This document shows, in pieces, positions 36,905-44,726 of a stretch of DNA of 64,000 nucleotides (its first letter is position 1; each line of letters opens with the position of its first letter). Origin of the DNA: Xanthomonas euvesicatoria pv. euvesicatoria (GTDB lineage Bacteria > Pseudomonadota > Gammaproteobacteria > Xanthomonadales > Xanthomonadaceae); the NCBI RefSeq assembly GCF_020880415.1, contig NZ_JAJIUJ010000119.1, positions 124,001-188,000 on the forward strand, given 5' to 3'. Position numbers and translations under genes: made by a program. The notes below the pieces were generated by a model. That model made no database searches, was not told the origin of the DNA, and was given only the letters and a program-made list of their open reading frames with translations.

Positions 36905-37750
36905 ATGAGTCTTGGCATCATGGAGCAACTCACCCACAGCACGGTGAGAATAGAAACAAATTTGCATGGCGGAGGCGTATCAACAGGTACAGGTTTTTAC
37001 ATGAACCTCCTGAAAAATGACACAACCTTCGTGCCAGCGATCATTACGAATAAACACGTGATTGCCAATGCAAATATCGGAAAGTTTCATGTAACGCTGG
37101 CCAATGCTAACGGCCTACCTGACTCAGGCAAGCACCAGCAGTTTCAGTTCTCGAATTTTGAAAAGCAATGCATTAAGCACCCTGATCCGAATGTTGATTT
37201 GGCTGCATTTTTAATTGGTCCACTCATGAATCAGGCTCAAAAGGCGGGAGTGGATTTATTTTATATTCCACTTTTAACCGATCTGATTCCAAGTGATCAA
37301 GAGCGTGAAAGTTATTCATCAATGGAAGACATAGTTATGATCGGTTACCCAAATGGAATCTGGGATGCAAAAAACAACCTGCCAGTCATACGAAAAGGCA
37401 TCACAGCAACCCATGCTGGCGTTTCGTGGAACGGCAATTGCGAATTTTTAACCGACATTGCCAGTTTTCCAGGATCCAGCGGGTCGCCCGTTTTCATCGC
37501 CAACCTTGGCGGCTATATGGATAATAAGGGCAATGCCTATATGGGAACTAGTCGCATTAGATTGTTGGGCATTCACTATGCCGGTGCAATGCACACTGCA
37601 TCTGGTGAAATTAGAATTGTCACCGCTCCCACATCAAACTTGCCGGTACCGATTACTCAGATACCAAACAATATCGGTGTCGCTATCAACTCAAAGGAAA
37701 TTCTCGGCCTTGAAAAGGAAGTTGCGCGATTCATCGGCGCAAATACGTAA
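36905..37750 (+). CDS. trypsin-like serine protease, 281 aa
   Basis: The chymotrypsin-fold triad is readable: H51 in ITNKHVI, D98 in DPNVDLAAF, and S192 in FPGSSGSPVF. GTGFYM near residue 30 is the usual beta strand before the histidine. There is no signal peptide or PDZ domain, so it is probably cytoplasmic, unlike DegP/HtrA. DNA is A+T-rich compared with the chromosome. It is the first intact gene of the accessory region and is followed by a small unknown gene and an SMC-like ATPase. Stand-alone cytoplasmic trypsin-like proteases are found in several phage-defence systems, so a defence role is possible. Substrate unknown. Confidence 0.82.
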   Translation: MSLGIMEQLTHSTVRIETNLHGGGVSTGTGFYMNLLKNDTTFVPAIITNKHVIANANIGKFHVTLANANGLPDSGKHQQFQFSNFEKQCIKHPDPNVDLAAFLIGPLMNQAQKAGVDLFYIPLLTDLIPSDQERESYSSMEDIVMIGYPNGIWDAKNNLPVIRKGITATHAGVSWNGNCEFLTDIASFPGSSGSPVFIANLGGYMDNKGNAYMGTSRIRLLGIHYAGAMHTASGEIRIVTAPTSNLPVPITQIPNNIGVAINSKEILGLEKEVARFIGANT

Positions 37751-37803
37751 GATCAGTCTAACGAACGGTGGTGATGCGGCATAATTTAGCCATCAGGTGC
37801 AAC

Positions 37804-38106
37804 ATGAGTATCAATGCTAGTGACCGCACATTAGGCCTTCTCAATACTTGGCAGGTGTTACGGAAGCTCAATTGGGAGGTTGAACTGATGAAAGCCATGC
37901 CGGACAAGGTCCGGCTCGGCGTTGCTCCAGAAAGCGCCATGCACGTCACGGACGCCAAACTATACGCGGCTATAAATGCAGCTTCTACATCGATAGCCCT
38001 TGTTGACTGGCTTTATCATTCGGCTCAAGAAGACGTGACTGTAAAAGATCGTCTTGCCAATTTTCTTGAAGTTGATGGAAAAAGGGGTCAGGTTCACTTG
38101 AGATAA
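37804..38106 (+). CDS. small unknown protein, 100 aa, C terminus altered
   Basis: Starts MSINASDRTLGLLNTWQVLRKLNWEVELMKAMP at 37804; an in-frame upstream start at 37768 is possible. It continues AKLYAAINAASTSIALVDWLYHS, mostly helical with no membrane segment, and resembles small helical partners of larger enzymes. The last eight residues and stop are read from a short direct repeat (38084-38106), so the natural C terminus has probably been replaced or truncated. It lies between the protease and the ATPase genes, 53 bases after the protease. Function not recognised. Confidence 0.55.
   Translation: MSINASDRTLGLLNTWQVLRKLNWEVELMKAMPDKVRLGVAPESAMHVTDAKLYAAINAASTSIALVDWLYHSAQEDVTVKDRLANFLEVDGKRGQVHLR
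38084..38106. repeat. direct repeat, left copy (GGGGTCAGGTTCAC...TTGAGATAA)
   Basis: GGGGTCAGGTTCAC followed by TTGAGATAA. The right copy at 40833 has one substitution and a 3-base insertion. The two bracket the ATPase gene. The GGGGTCAG-TTCAC core resembles short sequences often seen beside REP-associated transposases, but no transposase is present. Confidence 0.55.
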
Positions 38107-38189
38107 ACCTGTCTCCTGGTCACGGGCTTCGATCGCGGGTGGGCTACTGGCCCGAACAGTGTAATAAATGAACTTAACAGGGGGCTGTT

Positions 38190-40820
38190 ATGAGTATTTT
38201 GCAAGAGATTTTCAAATGGACGACGACGCTTCCACCTTGGCAAAGTGATGCGGTTGGACGTCTTCTGACGAAGGTAGATCTCGATTACAGCGATGACGAC
38301 GATCTGCTTGCGATGCTTTATTCAGAAAATGGAATTCCCGACCCTGAAGGACGGATTGCTAAGCCCTTGTCACAGGACCAAGTGCCCGCCGCTGCTGTTC
38401 CAGGGGATGTCGTGCTGCTTCATACGATGAAGCACTTGCAGCACGTCAATGCCATTGCATCAGATCAGTCGATTATGATGGCGCCTTCCGGCGTCACTGT
38501 CATCTACGGCGACAACGGCTCGGGAAAGTCTGGCTATTCGCGAGTGTTGAAGCGCGCATGTCGTGCACGGGATCAATCAGAGCCAATCCATCCCAACGCG
38601 AATCTGCCGGCCAGTCAAGGCGGGGTTGCCCAAGCAACGTTTGAGATCTCGGTGAACGGGACTAACCAAGAGATCGTCTGGCGGCTCGATGCGGCACCAC
38701 CTGCTGGACTCTCTTCCATTGCAGTATTCGACGCGCGCTGCGCGAAATCGTATCTGGAACAGGAGAATGATTTCTCCTATGTCCCTTACGGTTTGGATGT
38801 CTTTGGATCACTCGCGCGTCTGAGTCAACGGCTTAAGTTGAAGGTCGACCAGCAGATCCTGGCAGGCGCAGTTGACCTCGGTGTGTTTGCTCACCTGCGC
38901 GGAGAGACAGCGGTTGGCAAGCAGATCGCAGCGCTCACAGCCAAGTCGAAGCCGGAGGCAATTGAGTCACTTGCCACACTTAGTGCCGCAGAGCTATCGC
39001 GGCGAGCGGAGCTTGGGACGAGTCTCAAGGAGAACAATCCCAAGGAGAAAGCCCACGCGCTGCGCATTCGCGCACGTCGTTGGGCAGCGCTTGCGGCCAA
39101 GGTCGCAGAGCAGGAAGCTCGCCTTAGCGATGATGCGCTGGCTGTGGTTCGCCAAGCAGCTGATGAGTATCGGACTGCAAAAGCTGCTGCTGAGCTCGCC
39201 GCGCAACTTCATAGCGAAGGCGAGAGCCTCTTGCCAGGGACGGGCGGTGATGTGTGGCGCGAGCTATACGAGGCGGCCAAACGCTTCTCAGTGCAAGTCG
39301 ACCCGGGCAAGACTATTGTGGATCTCACGCCAGAAGATGCTTGTCTTCTTTGCCAGCAGCCCTTGCAAGAGGGAGCTGCACGGATGCATCGCTTCGAAGC
39401 GTTCGTTCAAGCCGAAGCAGAAAAGATTCATGCCGCCAAAAAGGCGGCGTTGGCCGTTGTCTACGTCCCCATGACCAAGCACCCCATCGCCTTTGGTTTG
39501 GACGAGGCGCTTCTTTTGGCGCTTCGTTCGGAAGATGAGGGGATTGCCGAAGAATTACCTACCCATGAGACGGCGCTTCTGGATCGACAGCAATCAATCC
39601 GGAAAGCAGCTGAGAGCAATGATTGGAGTGTCGTGCTGTCTCTCGCTACTAGTTTCAGCCAGCGACTCTCACAGCTATCGGTCCAGCTTGATCTTTCGGC
39701 GAAAGCATTGGAAGAAGCATCTGACGAGGCTGCACGCAAGGCAATGCAAGCAGAGCTCGGGGAACTTGACGCCAGGGCTCAGCTCGGCTTGGTCAAGGAC
39801 GCGGTGTTGTCAGCCGTGGCCAAACTTGCTCATTTGGCAAGACTGAAGGCCTGCCTACCTGCACTTCGCACAAACGGCATATCAACAAAGGCGTCTGAGC
39901 TGGCTGAAAAGGTCGTGTCCCAAGAGCTAGCTGATGCGCTCAATCGCGAATTCGCAGCACTCAAAGTCAATGCCTTGCGGGTCAGTACGCAAAGTCGCTC
40001 CGAACGCGGTAAGCCACTTCATCGGCTTCGCCTTGAGCTTCCCCAATCGCGGACACCCTCGGAGATATTAAGCGAGGGCGAACAGCGGGCCATCGCCATT
40101 GCGTCCTTCTTGGCAGAGATCTCTTTGAATGGGCAAACGAGCGGCATCATCTTCGATGATCCGGTCTGCTCGCTCGACCACAGGCGGCGCGAGCTTGTAG
40201 CAAAGCGTCTGGTTCAAGAGGCGGCGAAGAGGCAGGTCATCGTTTTTACTCATGACCTCTACTTCCTAAAGCTCCTTGCAGACGACGGCAAGCGCTTGGG
40301 CGTAAGTGTCCAGACCCAAAGCGTGAGCAGGCAGCAGCAAGGGTTTGGTGTGACCAGCGCGGATCTCCCATTTGAAGGCAAGACGAGCAGTCAACGGGTG
40401 GGCGTCGTGAAGAACATACAAGTTCTCGCAGCCAAGGCTTACAGCCAGAACGACCAAGAGAACTACGAGATGCATACGGTTAGGGCATACACCTTGCTGA
40501 GGCTCGCTTGGGAGCGGTCCGTCGAAGAAGTGCTGCTTCGCAATGTAGTCATTCGCTTCCGTAAGAGTGTCGACACACAGCGCCTATCGGGAGTTACGGT
40601 CTCAGATGGGGACTACGCGCGAGTGAATGACGGCATGACTAAATGCTCGAACTACGCCCATGACCGCCCGGAAATCGCGGGGGTAGCGTTGCCGGATCCG
40701 GACGAGCTTCTGGCAGATATCCTCGCTTTTGATAGCTTTATCAAAGAGGTGAATGCGCGTTCTGTTGCAACCGAAGTAGTTCGTAAAAAGGGGCCGGCAG
40801 CGTCTGTCGCTGTCGCGTAA
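38190..40820 (+). CDS. SMC/RloC-like AAA ATPase with zinc-hook-type CxxC, 876 aa
   Basis: The ABC/SMC-type head is split: Walker A GDNGSGKS (107-114) near the N terminus; signature SEGEQ (628-632), Walker B IIFDDPVCSLD (653-663) and the switch histidine in IVFTHDLYF toward the end. The long middle is helical and charged, with C385-x2-C388 (CLLCQQPL) at the apex, as in a zinc hook. This is the Rad50/RloC plan (AAA_13-like). The final 170 residues contain R771-x3-E775 and H824, reminiscent of the Arg-Glu-His set of PrrC/RloC anticodon nucleases, but spacing differs and this is a guess. CAGGGGG precedes the ATG. Confidence 0.75.
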   Translation: MSILQEIFKWTTTLPPWQSDAVGRLLTKVDLDYSDDDDLLAMLYSENGIPDPEGRIAKPLSQDQVPAAAVPGDVVLLHTMKHLQHVNAIASDQSIMMAPSGVTVIYGDNGSGKSGYSRVLKRACRARDQSEPIHPNANLPASQGGVAQATFEISVNGTNQEIVWRLDAAPPAGLSSIAVFDARCAKSYLEQENDFSYVPYGLDVFGSLARLSQRLKLKVDQQILAGAVDLGVFAHLRGETAVGKQIAALTAKSKPEAIESLATLSAAELSRRAELGTSLKENNPKEKAHALRIRARRWAALAAKVAEQEARLSDDALAVVRQAADEYRTAKAAAELAAQLHSEGESLLPGTGGDVWRELYEAAKRFSVQVDPGKTIVDLTPEDACLLCQQPLQEGAARMHRFEAFVQAEAEKIHAAKKAALAVVYVPMTKHPIAFGLDEALLLALRSEDEGIAEELPTHETALLDRQQSIRKAAESNDWSVVLSLATSFSQRLSQLSVQLDLSAKALEEASDEAARKAMQAELGELDARAQLGLVKDAVLSAVAKLAHLARLKACLPALRTNGISTKASELAEKVVSQELADALNREFAALKVNALRVSTQSRSERGKPLHRLRLELPQSRTPSEILSEGEQRAIAIASFLAEISLNGQTSGIIFDDPVCSLDHRRRELVAKRLVQEAAKRQVIVFTHDLYFLKLLADDGKRLGVSVQTQSVSRQQQGFGVTSADLPFEGKTSSQRVGVVKNIQVLAAKAYSQNDQENYEMHTVRAYTLLRLAWERSVEEVLLRNVVIRFRKSVDTQRLSGVTVSDGDYARVNDGMTKCSNYAHDRPEIAGVALPDPDELLADILAFDSFIKEVNARSVATEVVRKKGPAASVAVA

Positions 40821-40832
40821 ACTTTGAGAAAC

Positions 40833-40858
40833 GGGGTTAGGTTCACCTCTTGAGATAA
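40833..40858. repeat. direct repeat, right copy (GGGGTTAGGTTCAC...TTGAGATAA)
   Basis: GGGGTTAGGTTCACCTCTTG then AGATAA, 12 bases past the ATPase stop. Matches the left copy at 38084-38106 apart from one substitution and the insertion of CTC. Same orientation. Confidence 0.55.
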
Positions 40859-41089
40859 GGCGGCTAGATAACGCTCTTGAATATCTTCCGCGCTCCGCAT
40901 CGGCAGGAAGGCAATCTCAGATACTTATCAGCGCTCTTCTGCCACAAGCAGTTGACAACCCAACAAACCCGCAGCAATCTCTACCACAAGGAGCGTAGAA
41001 ACTCCTCAGAGAGCGGTACCCACCTCCGTCAAACCGGTGGATTTTTTGTGCTTGCAGATTCTTGCGGGCGCAACCGACGCGATGCCTGC
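40859..41089. other. gap between the ATPase and the symE leader
   Basis: Holds a terminator-like structure (41020-41047) and no supported gene. Together with the leader that follows, it forms a 356-base non-coding stretch after the right repeat. Confidence 0.4.
41020..41047 (+). terminator. hairpin with T-run upstream of the symE leader
   Basis: CCACC and GGTGG pair around an 11-base loop and are followed at once by ATTTTTTG. It would stop transcripts entering from the ATPase side, or act as an attenuator if transcription begins further upstream. Confidence 0.5.
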
Positions 41090-41164
41090 GTCGGGAGGGC
41101 GGCTAATACAACACCCTTCGGGGAAATACGCTCGCCGCCTCTCTGCGGTTTCTAACCTCCCGAC
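41090..41164 (+). ncRNA. structured leader RNA upstream of symE (candidate)
   Basis: Nested pairing is visible. GTCGGGAGG (41090-41098) pairs with CCTCCCGAC (41156-41164), nine perfect pairs. Directly inside, GCGGC (41099-41103) pairs with GCCGC (41134-41138). Inside that, CCC-UUCG-GGG (41114-41123) is a stem with a stable UUCG tetraloop. It ends 50 bases before the symE start, so it may act as a 5' regulatory leader. A known type I antitoxin would be antisense, which this is not shown to be. No family is recognised. Confidence 0.5.
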
Positions 41165-41214
41165 ATCCCGTCGCCACCCGGCGGCGGGGCCTGTTCGTCA
41201 AGGAGGGCTTTGCC

Positions 41215-41604
41215 ATGCGTCGATCCACGTCCAGTCCCAAGCCAGCGCGCAAGCGCGCCACGGTACCGCTACCCACCGAAGTCGGCTGGCACTCGCTCGA
41301 CCCCTCGATCCCACCGCGGCCCTACCTCGAGCGCACCCCCATCCCCGAGCCCCGCCCCGATCCCAGCAAGCCGCGCCGCCCAGGCCACCCGCGTGCCCCG
41401 CAACACTGCACCGTCGGCTACGGCTACTACCCCGACAGCCATCAACGCATCCCCACCCTGCGCCTGCGCGGCCGCTGGCTGGAACAACTCGGCTTCACCA
41501 TCGGCAGCAAACTCAACATAAGCATGCGCAACGGCGAGCTGGTCGTCAGCGTGGCGGATGATGGCGAGAAGGCGACAGACAAGGCAGCCAACAATTGGCG
41601 GTAG
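41215..41604 (+). CDS. symE: SymE family type I toxin-like protein
   Basis: 129 residues. The second half matches SymE: CTVGYGYYPDSHQRIPTLRLRGRWLEQLGFTIG split over about residues 65-95, then SKLNISMRNGELVVSV, an AbrB-like swapped-hairpin fold. In E. coli SymE is an RNA-affecting or nucleoid-binding toxin controlled by the antisense RNA SymR. The N-terminal 60 residues are arginine/proline-rich, with GWHSLDPSIPPRPYLERTP, which reappears in a broken copy at 42825. AGGAGG precedes the ATG. It follows a structured leader. Confidence 0.82.
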   Translation: MRRSTSSPKPARKRATVPLPTEVGWHSLDPSIPPRPYLERTPIPEPRPDPSKPRRPGHPRAPQHCTVGYGYYPDSHQRIPTLRLRGRWLEQLGFTIGSKLNISMRNGELVVSVADDGEKATDKAANNWR

Positions 41605-41767
41605 CCACCGACTCGACGAGCTTCATGCTGATACCACTGCACACCAGCATGCGTAGCGCTGTGCTTGAGGTGGTGCTTGGACTACCGGGGTATCCTGACA
41701 ACTTATGTAAGCCAAATTTGCTTCCCGACTCGGCTTTACAAAGAGGCCAGATCCTACTTTGGCAGCG

Positions 41768-42277
41768 ATGAAACAAGCGAACTTTTTTATCGCAGTATTG
41801 TTGGCATTTGTCGTCGCGGCGTGCTCTCGTCCAGTCGCTCCGTTCTCACCTGCACACGTTGATCAGTCTGTATCACAGCAGAGCCGCTATCCGTTGGCAA
41901 CAGAGCCATCGCTTGTCGGAACTTATTCAGGGCGGTCGAAGTCCGGGGGTGGCTACTTCTATGACCACATCCTTGAGTACAGAGTCTGGCTCCATCCCGA
42001 GCAGGGGGCGGTGCCACTGGCTGGAGACGATGACTACTTCGCCGCGTTCGCGCAATACGAGTCGGCGTTGGCCTTCTCGCAGGCGCACAAGGGTGCCGAG
42101 CCACCCGTGGTCTTGGTGCGGCAGCTGGAATCGATCAATGAACCCAGTCCAGGCGTCTATTAGCACCAAAGCGGCGCACGGATCACTGAGTGGCTGCCTC
42201 AATGGCTGCCTGGATCCAAGCGCGAGCCTGATAGCATCACCAAGTTCCTGGCCGCGCATGCGTCAACGCAGAAGTAG
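41768..42277 (+). pseudogene. lipoprotein gene interrupted by an in-frame TAG
   Basis: MKQANFFIAVLLAFVVAACSRP is a lipoprotein signal with lipobox VAAC. The protein runs to SINEPSPGVY, then a TAG (42161-42163). Reading on in the same frame gives a coherent tail: HQSGARITEWLPQWLPGSK, then REPDSITKFLAAHASTQK and a second TAG at 42275. The tail has normal composition and looks like the rest of the protein, so one nonsense mutation has probably cut the gene. The 131-residue product could still be made. Function unknown. Confidence 0.55.
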
Positions 42278-42341
42278 GCCTGGTAGTTCGTCCAAGCCGA
42301 CGCCGCTTCGCGGTGCGGGCTAATTCAGACATTGGGGTCCA

Positions 42342-42752
42342 ATGGGAGCACTAGAGTATTCCGTAGCAACACTCCGATTCTTTGGAGACGATCTGGTGCC
42401 TGACGAGATCAGCGCGTTGCTTTCGGGCAGCCCAACGGCCTCCAGGCATAAGGGGCAAGAACTTAAGTCGAAGAACGGCGTGGTGGGTATTGCCAAGACT
42501 GGTAGCTGGAGGCTGACTGCAACGCGACGTGAGCCTGAGGATCTTGAAGCACAGATCTTCGAAATCCTGGACCAGCTCACCCAAGACTTGAGTATGTGGG
42601 CACAGTTGAGCAGTCGCTATCAGCCCGACCTGTTTTGCGGCATCTTCATGGCCAAGAGCAATGACGGTCTAGCACTTTCCGCTAAAGCCATGCTGGCGCT
42701 CGGACAAAGAGGTATTTCCTTAGGCCTGGATATCTATGATCCAACCAGCTAG
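42342..42752 (+). CDS. DUF4279 domain-containing protein
   Basis: 136 residues without signal peptide. The DUF4279 pattern is visible: YSVATLRFFGDDLVPDEISALLSG at the start, then TGSWRLTATRREPEDLEAQI, LDQLTQDLSMWAQLSSRYQPDLFCGIFM and ALGQRGISLGLDIYDPTS at the end. Proteins of this family are often found among immunity genes of polymorphic toxin loci, which would suit the surrounding toxin-like debris. Its partner toxin is not in the window, so it may be an orphan. Direct function unknown. Confidence 0.8.
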   Translation: MGALEYSVATLRFFGDDLVPDEISALLSGSPTASRHKGQELKSKNGVVGIAKTGSWRLTATRREPEDLEAQIFEILDQLTQDLSMWAQLSSRYQPDLFCGIFMAKSNDGLALSAKAMLALGQRGISLGLDIYDPTS

Positions 42753-42824
42753 AGATCCTCTATCACGTTAGCAGATCTATTAAATGCCAACCTGTTTTGG
42801 GGAGCGGCTTAACCCAGAGGTCAG

Positions 42825-42922
42825 ATGCGTGCGACTGTGCCGCCGCCCACGAAATGGGCTGGCACTCGCTCGACCCCTCGATCACGCCGCGGCGCTACCT
42901 CGATCGCACGCCCATCTCCGAG
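42825..42922 (+). pseudogene. symE fragment, frameshifted and truncated
   Basis: The DNA repeats the N-terminal part of the intact symE at 41215. RATVPPPTK is read in one frame, and GWHSLDPSITPRRYLDRTP is read in another after a one-base deletion near 42850. The SymE fold itself is missing; homology ends near 42922. It is a decayed duplicate. Confidence 0.7.
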
Positions 42923-43407
42923 GCGTATGAGCCGATCAATATTTGGAGTTTTGTATTTAGTTTCATGCGGCAGAGCAACGCAGTCAGGAGCAACTAGTAA
43001 GTCAAATTAACTGCAGTCTTCGCCCACATCCCATCACCACGCGGCGGTCACAGGGCGTCGTGATGGCAGAACCCTTGCAACGCTGGTTCATGTCGCTCAT
43101 GAGCATGGCGGCCGCGGTCGAATGCAGTCACAGACGGAAGGATCAGGCGGCGCGCGTCTGAAGCCCCGCAGGGCTGGACTGGCCGCCAGCGTCCATTGTC
43201 CCGGTGGCTCGCCAGCCGTGCCAAATCCTCACACCGCGCACGGTCGACGTGATAACCTGACCACCGCCATTCGGCGAAGACGGAAAACCAGGTGACCAGC
43301 CGACGCCATAGCAAGCGGCGTTGGGAGCTGTCTCGCTGAGCCACGCCTAGCGCAAGTTGCCCAGAGACATGCATGTCATTTCAACCATTACCAGGGAGGT
43401 ATTCATC
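42923..43407. other. gap with a remnant of the symE leader
   Basis: At about 43029-43052 the sequence CATCCCATCACCACGCGGCG resembles CATCCCGTCGCCACCCGGCG just upstream of the intact symE (41164). No complete gene is visible. GGGAGG at 43393-43398 is the ribosome site of the next gene. Confidence 0.4.
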
Positions 43408-43728
43408 ATGAAGCCACGTTCTATTGGCGCCACCTTTGCACTAGCTGTGGCTCTCGGCCTAGGCCTGGCTGCCCCAGCTCGCGCTCAGACCGCAGATCCT
43501 TGCTCGGTTTTTCTTTGCATGGCCGCCGTGTCCGGCTTCGGCACACCGAGTGCCGAATGTGCAGCGCCGATCGCAGCCTTCCACGCCATCCAGATATGGG
43601 ACCCGCACTTCGATTCGGCGGCCACAGCGGCGGCGCGCCGGACATATCTGATGACATGTCCAGGTGTCGTCCCGGTGAATCAAGCCACCCTGGAAGCCAT
43701 CATCGGGCAGTGGGGCTATACACCTTGA
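43408..43728 (+). CDS. TrbM/KikA-like secreted protein, 106 aa
   Basis: Begins MKPRSIGATFALAVALGLGLAAPARA, a Sec signal peptide. The mature part matches the TrbM/KikA (MpfK) family: DPCSVFLCMAAVSGFG, AECAAPIAAFHAIQIWD, ATAAARRTYLMTCPG, then ATLEAIIGQWG. The family has conserved cysteines in this order and is usually encoded with type IV secretion/conjugation genes. None are nearby, so this is an isolated remnant or an independently used periplasmic protein. GGGAGG precedes the ATG, and a strong terminator follows. Confidence 0.8.
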   Translation: MKPRSIGATFALAVALGLGLAAPARAQTADPCSVFLCMAAVSGFGTPSAECAAPIAAFHAIQIWDPHFDSAATAAARRTYLMTCPGVVPVNQATLEAIIGQWGYTP

Positions 43729-43736
43729 CGGGCTTG

Positions 43737-43772
43737 CCCGCTGACTCAGGAATTTGCTTCTGAGCCAGCGGG
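43737..43772 (+). terminator. terminator after the TrbM-like gene
   Basis: CCCGCTGACTCAG pairs with CTGAGCCAGCGGG with one mismatch around a 10-base loop, starting eight bases after the stop codon. The stem is long, but no T-run follows. Confidence 0.65.
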
Positions 43773-44077
43773 AATAGCGCCACGCCCTGTTTGCCATGGA
43801 CATCGCACCACACACAACACCTTTATGCGCCGTTGAGCTCCCACGCCTCGATCAGTGGGAAGTGAACGCAGTAGCGTTGTATGTTCGTGCGCATGGGGCA
43901 CATTCTGCCCTGTTTTGCTCGCTCAGGTGGCTGTGCTCCCAGTGAGCGTGGCAGGCGCTATGCGCTTATCTATAACGTGAAAGAAACGGTGCCGGGTTTA
44001 CCTAAAAACTTAATCTGAGCCCGTTATCGCCGTTGTCGTGCTTTGCAGAACTTGTCTTAATCTATCCGTCTGGTGTT
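43773..44077. other. intergenic, no gene seen
   Basis: A 305-base gap between the terminator and the next gene. GGGTTTACCT at about 43996 faintly recalls the direct repeats around the ATPase gene, but the match is too weak to count. Confidence 0.35.
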
Positions 44078-44554
44078 ATGACAGTTATTGAAATTTTTCC
44101 ATCGGCTGGTGTCGGCCTTGTAAAGCTCGGCATGTCCCGCGCCGAAGTTCATGCTGTCATGGGGGCGCCTTCAACTAGCTTCAGAAAAGTTCCCACGTCT
44201 GCCTATCCTACAGACGCATGGCATCACAACGGGTTTCAGGTTTTTTATGGGGGCATCGAGCCGAGCGTGGAGTTCATAGAGCTCTCCGCGAATTGCGGAT
44301 TTGAGGTTCTGTGCCTCGGCCAACGTGTATTTAGTACGCCAGCATCAAGGCTCGTCGAGAAATTCCTTGCAGTTACTCCTTTCGATTCTTTTGATAAAGA
44401 GTTGGGGTACAGCTACGTGTTTCCAGCACTTGAGCTTGCGTTGTGGCGTCCGGATATGGAAGAGCCGCAGGGAGAATATTTTTCCACGGTGGACATCGGG
44501 TGCGTTGGCTATTTTTCACGCAAAATACCCGCTGAGAGTACGGGGGAAACCTAA
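44078..44554 (+). CDS. hypothetical protein, immunity-like, 158 aa
   Basis: Starts MTVIEIFPSAGVGLVKLGMSRAEVHAVMG at the ATG at 44078; a frame start at 44033 is less likely. The motif GxVKLGMSRAEVHAVMG is a short beta-helix unit also seen in small immunity-type or SmpA-like proteins. Then come HHNGFQVFYGGIEPSVEFIELS and LGYSYVFPALELALWRPDM. No signal peptide. DNA is less G+C-rich than the chromosome. It lies between the TrbM-like gene and the broken NmrA gene. Function unknown; an orphan immunity protein is possible. Confidence 0.6.
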   Translation: MTVIEIFPSAGVGLVKLGMSRAEVHAVMGAPSTSFRKVPTSAYPTDAWHHNGFQVFYGGIEPSVEFIELSANCGFEVLCLGQRVFSTPASRLVEKFLAVTPFDSFDKELGYSYVFPALELALWRPDMEEPQGEYFSTVDIGCVGYFSRKIPAESTGET

Positions 44555-44726
44555 CTTGAAGCCAGCATGATCCCTTTCGGCGGCCTCCCAGAGCTGGATA
44601 AAATTGAAAACAGAAAGGGCAAGAAAAAGGGGGCGGGTTTAGGCCGTTAAATAGGTCCACTGGAAGCAGAATCTGGGCAAAAAGGCGGCTCGGACCTACT
44701 GGAAGCCCTTGCTCTGGCCCCAACGG

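Noticed and set aside
41215-43052. CRISPR or integron attC array suggested by repeated GC-rich stems near the symE copies
   Set aside because: The repeats are homologous symE leader and coding pieces, not evenly spaced direct repeats with spacers, and no integrase or cas gene is present.
43048-43374. 108-codon minus-strand frame
   Set aside because: Unstructured arginine/histidine-rich sequence without ribosome site or family features.
36383-44600. Insertion sequence or integrase gene that would explain the island
   Set aside because: No transposase, recombinase or tRNA attachment site is visible; only short direct repeats and remnants were found.
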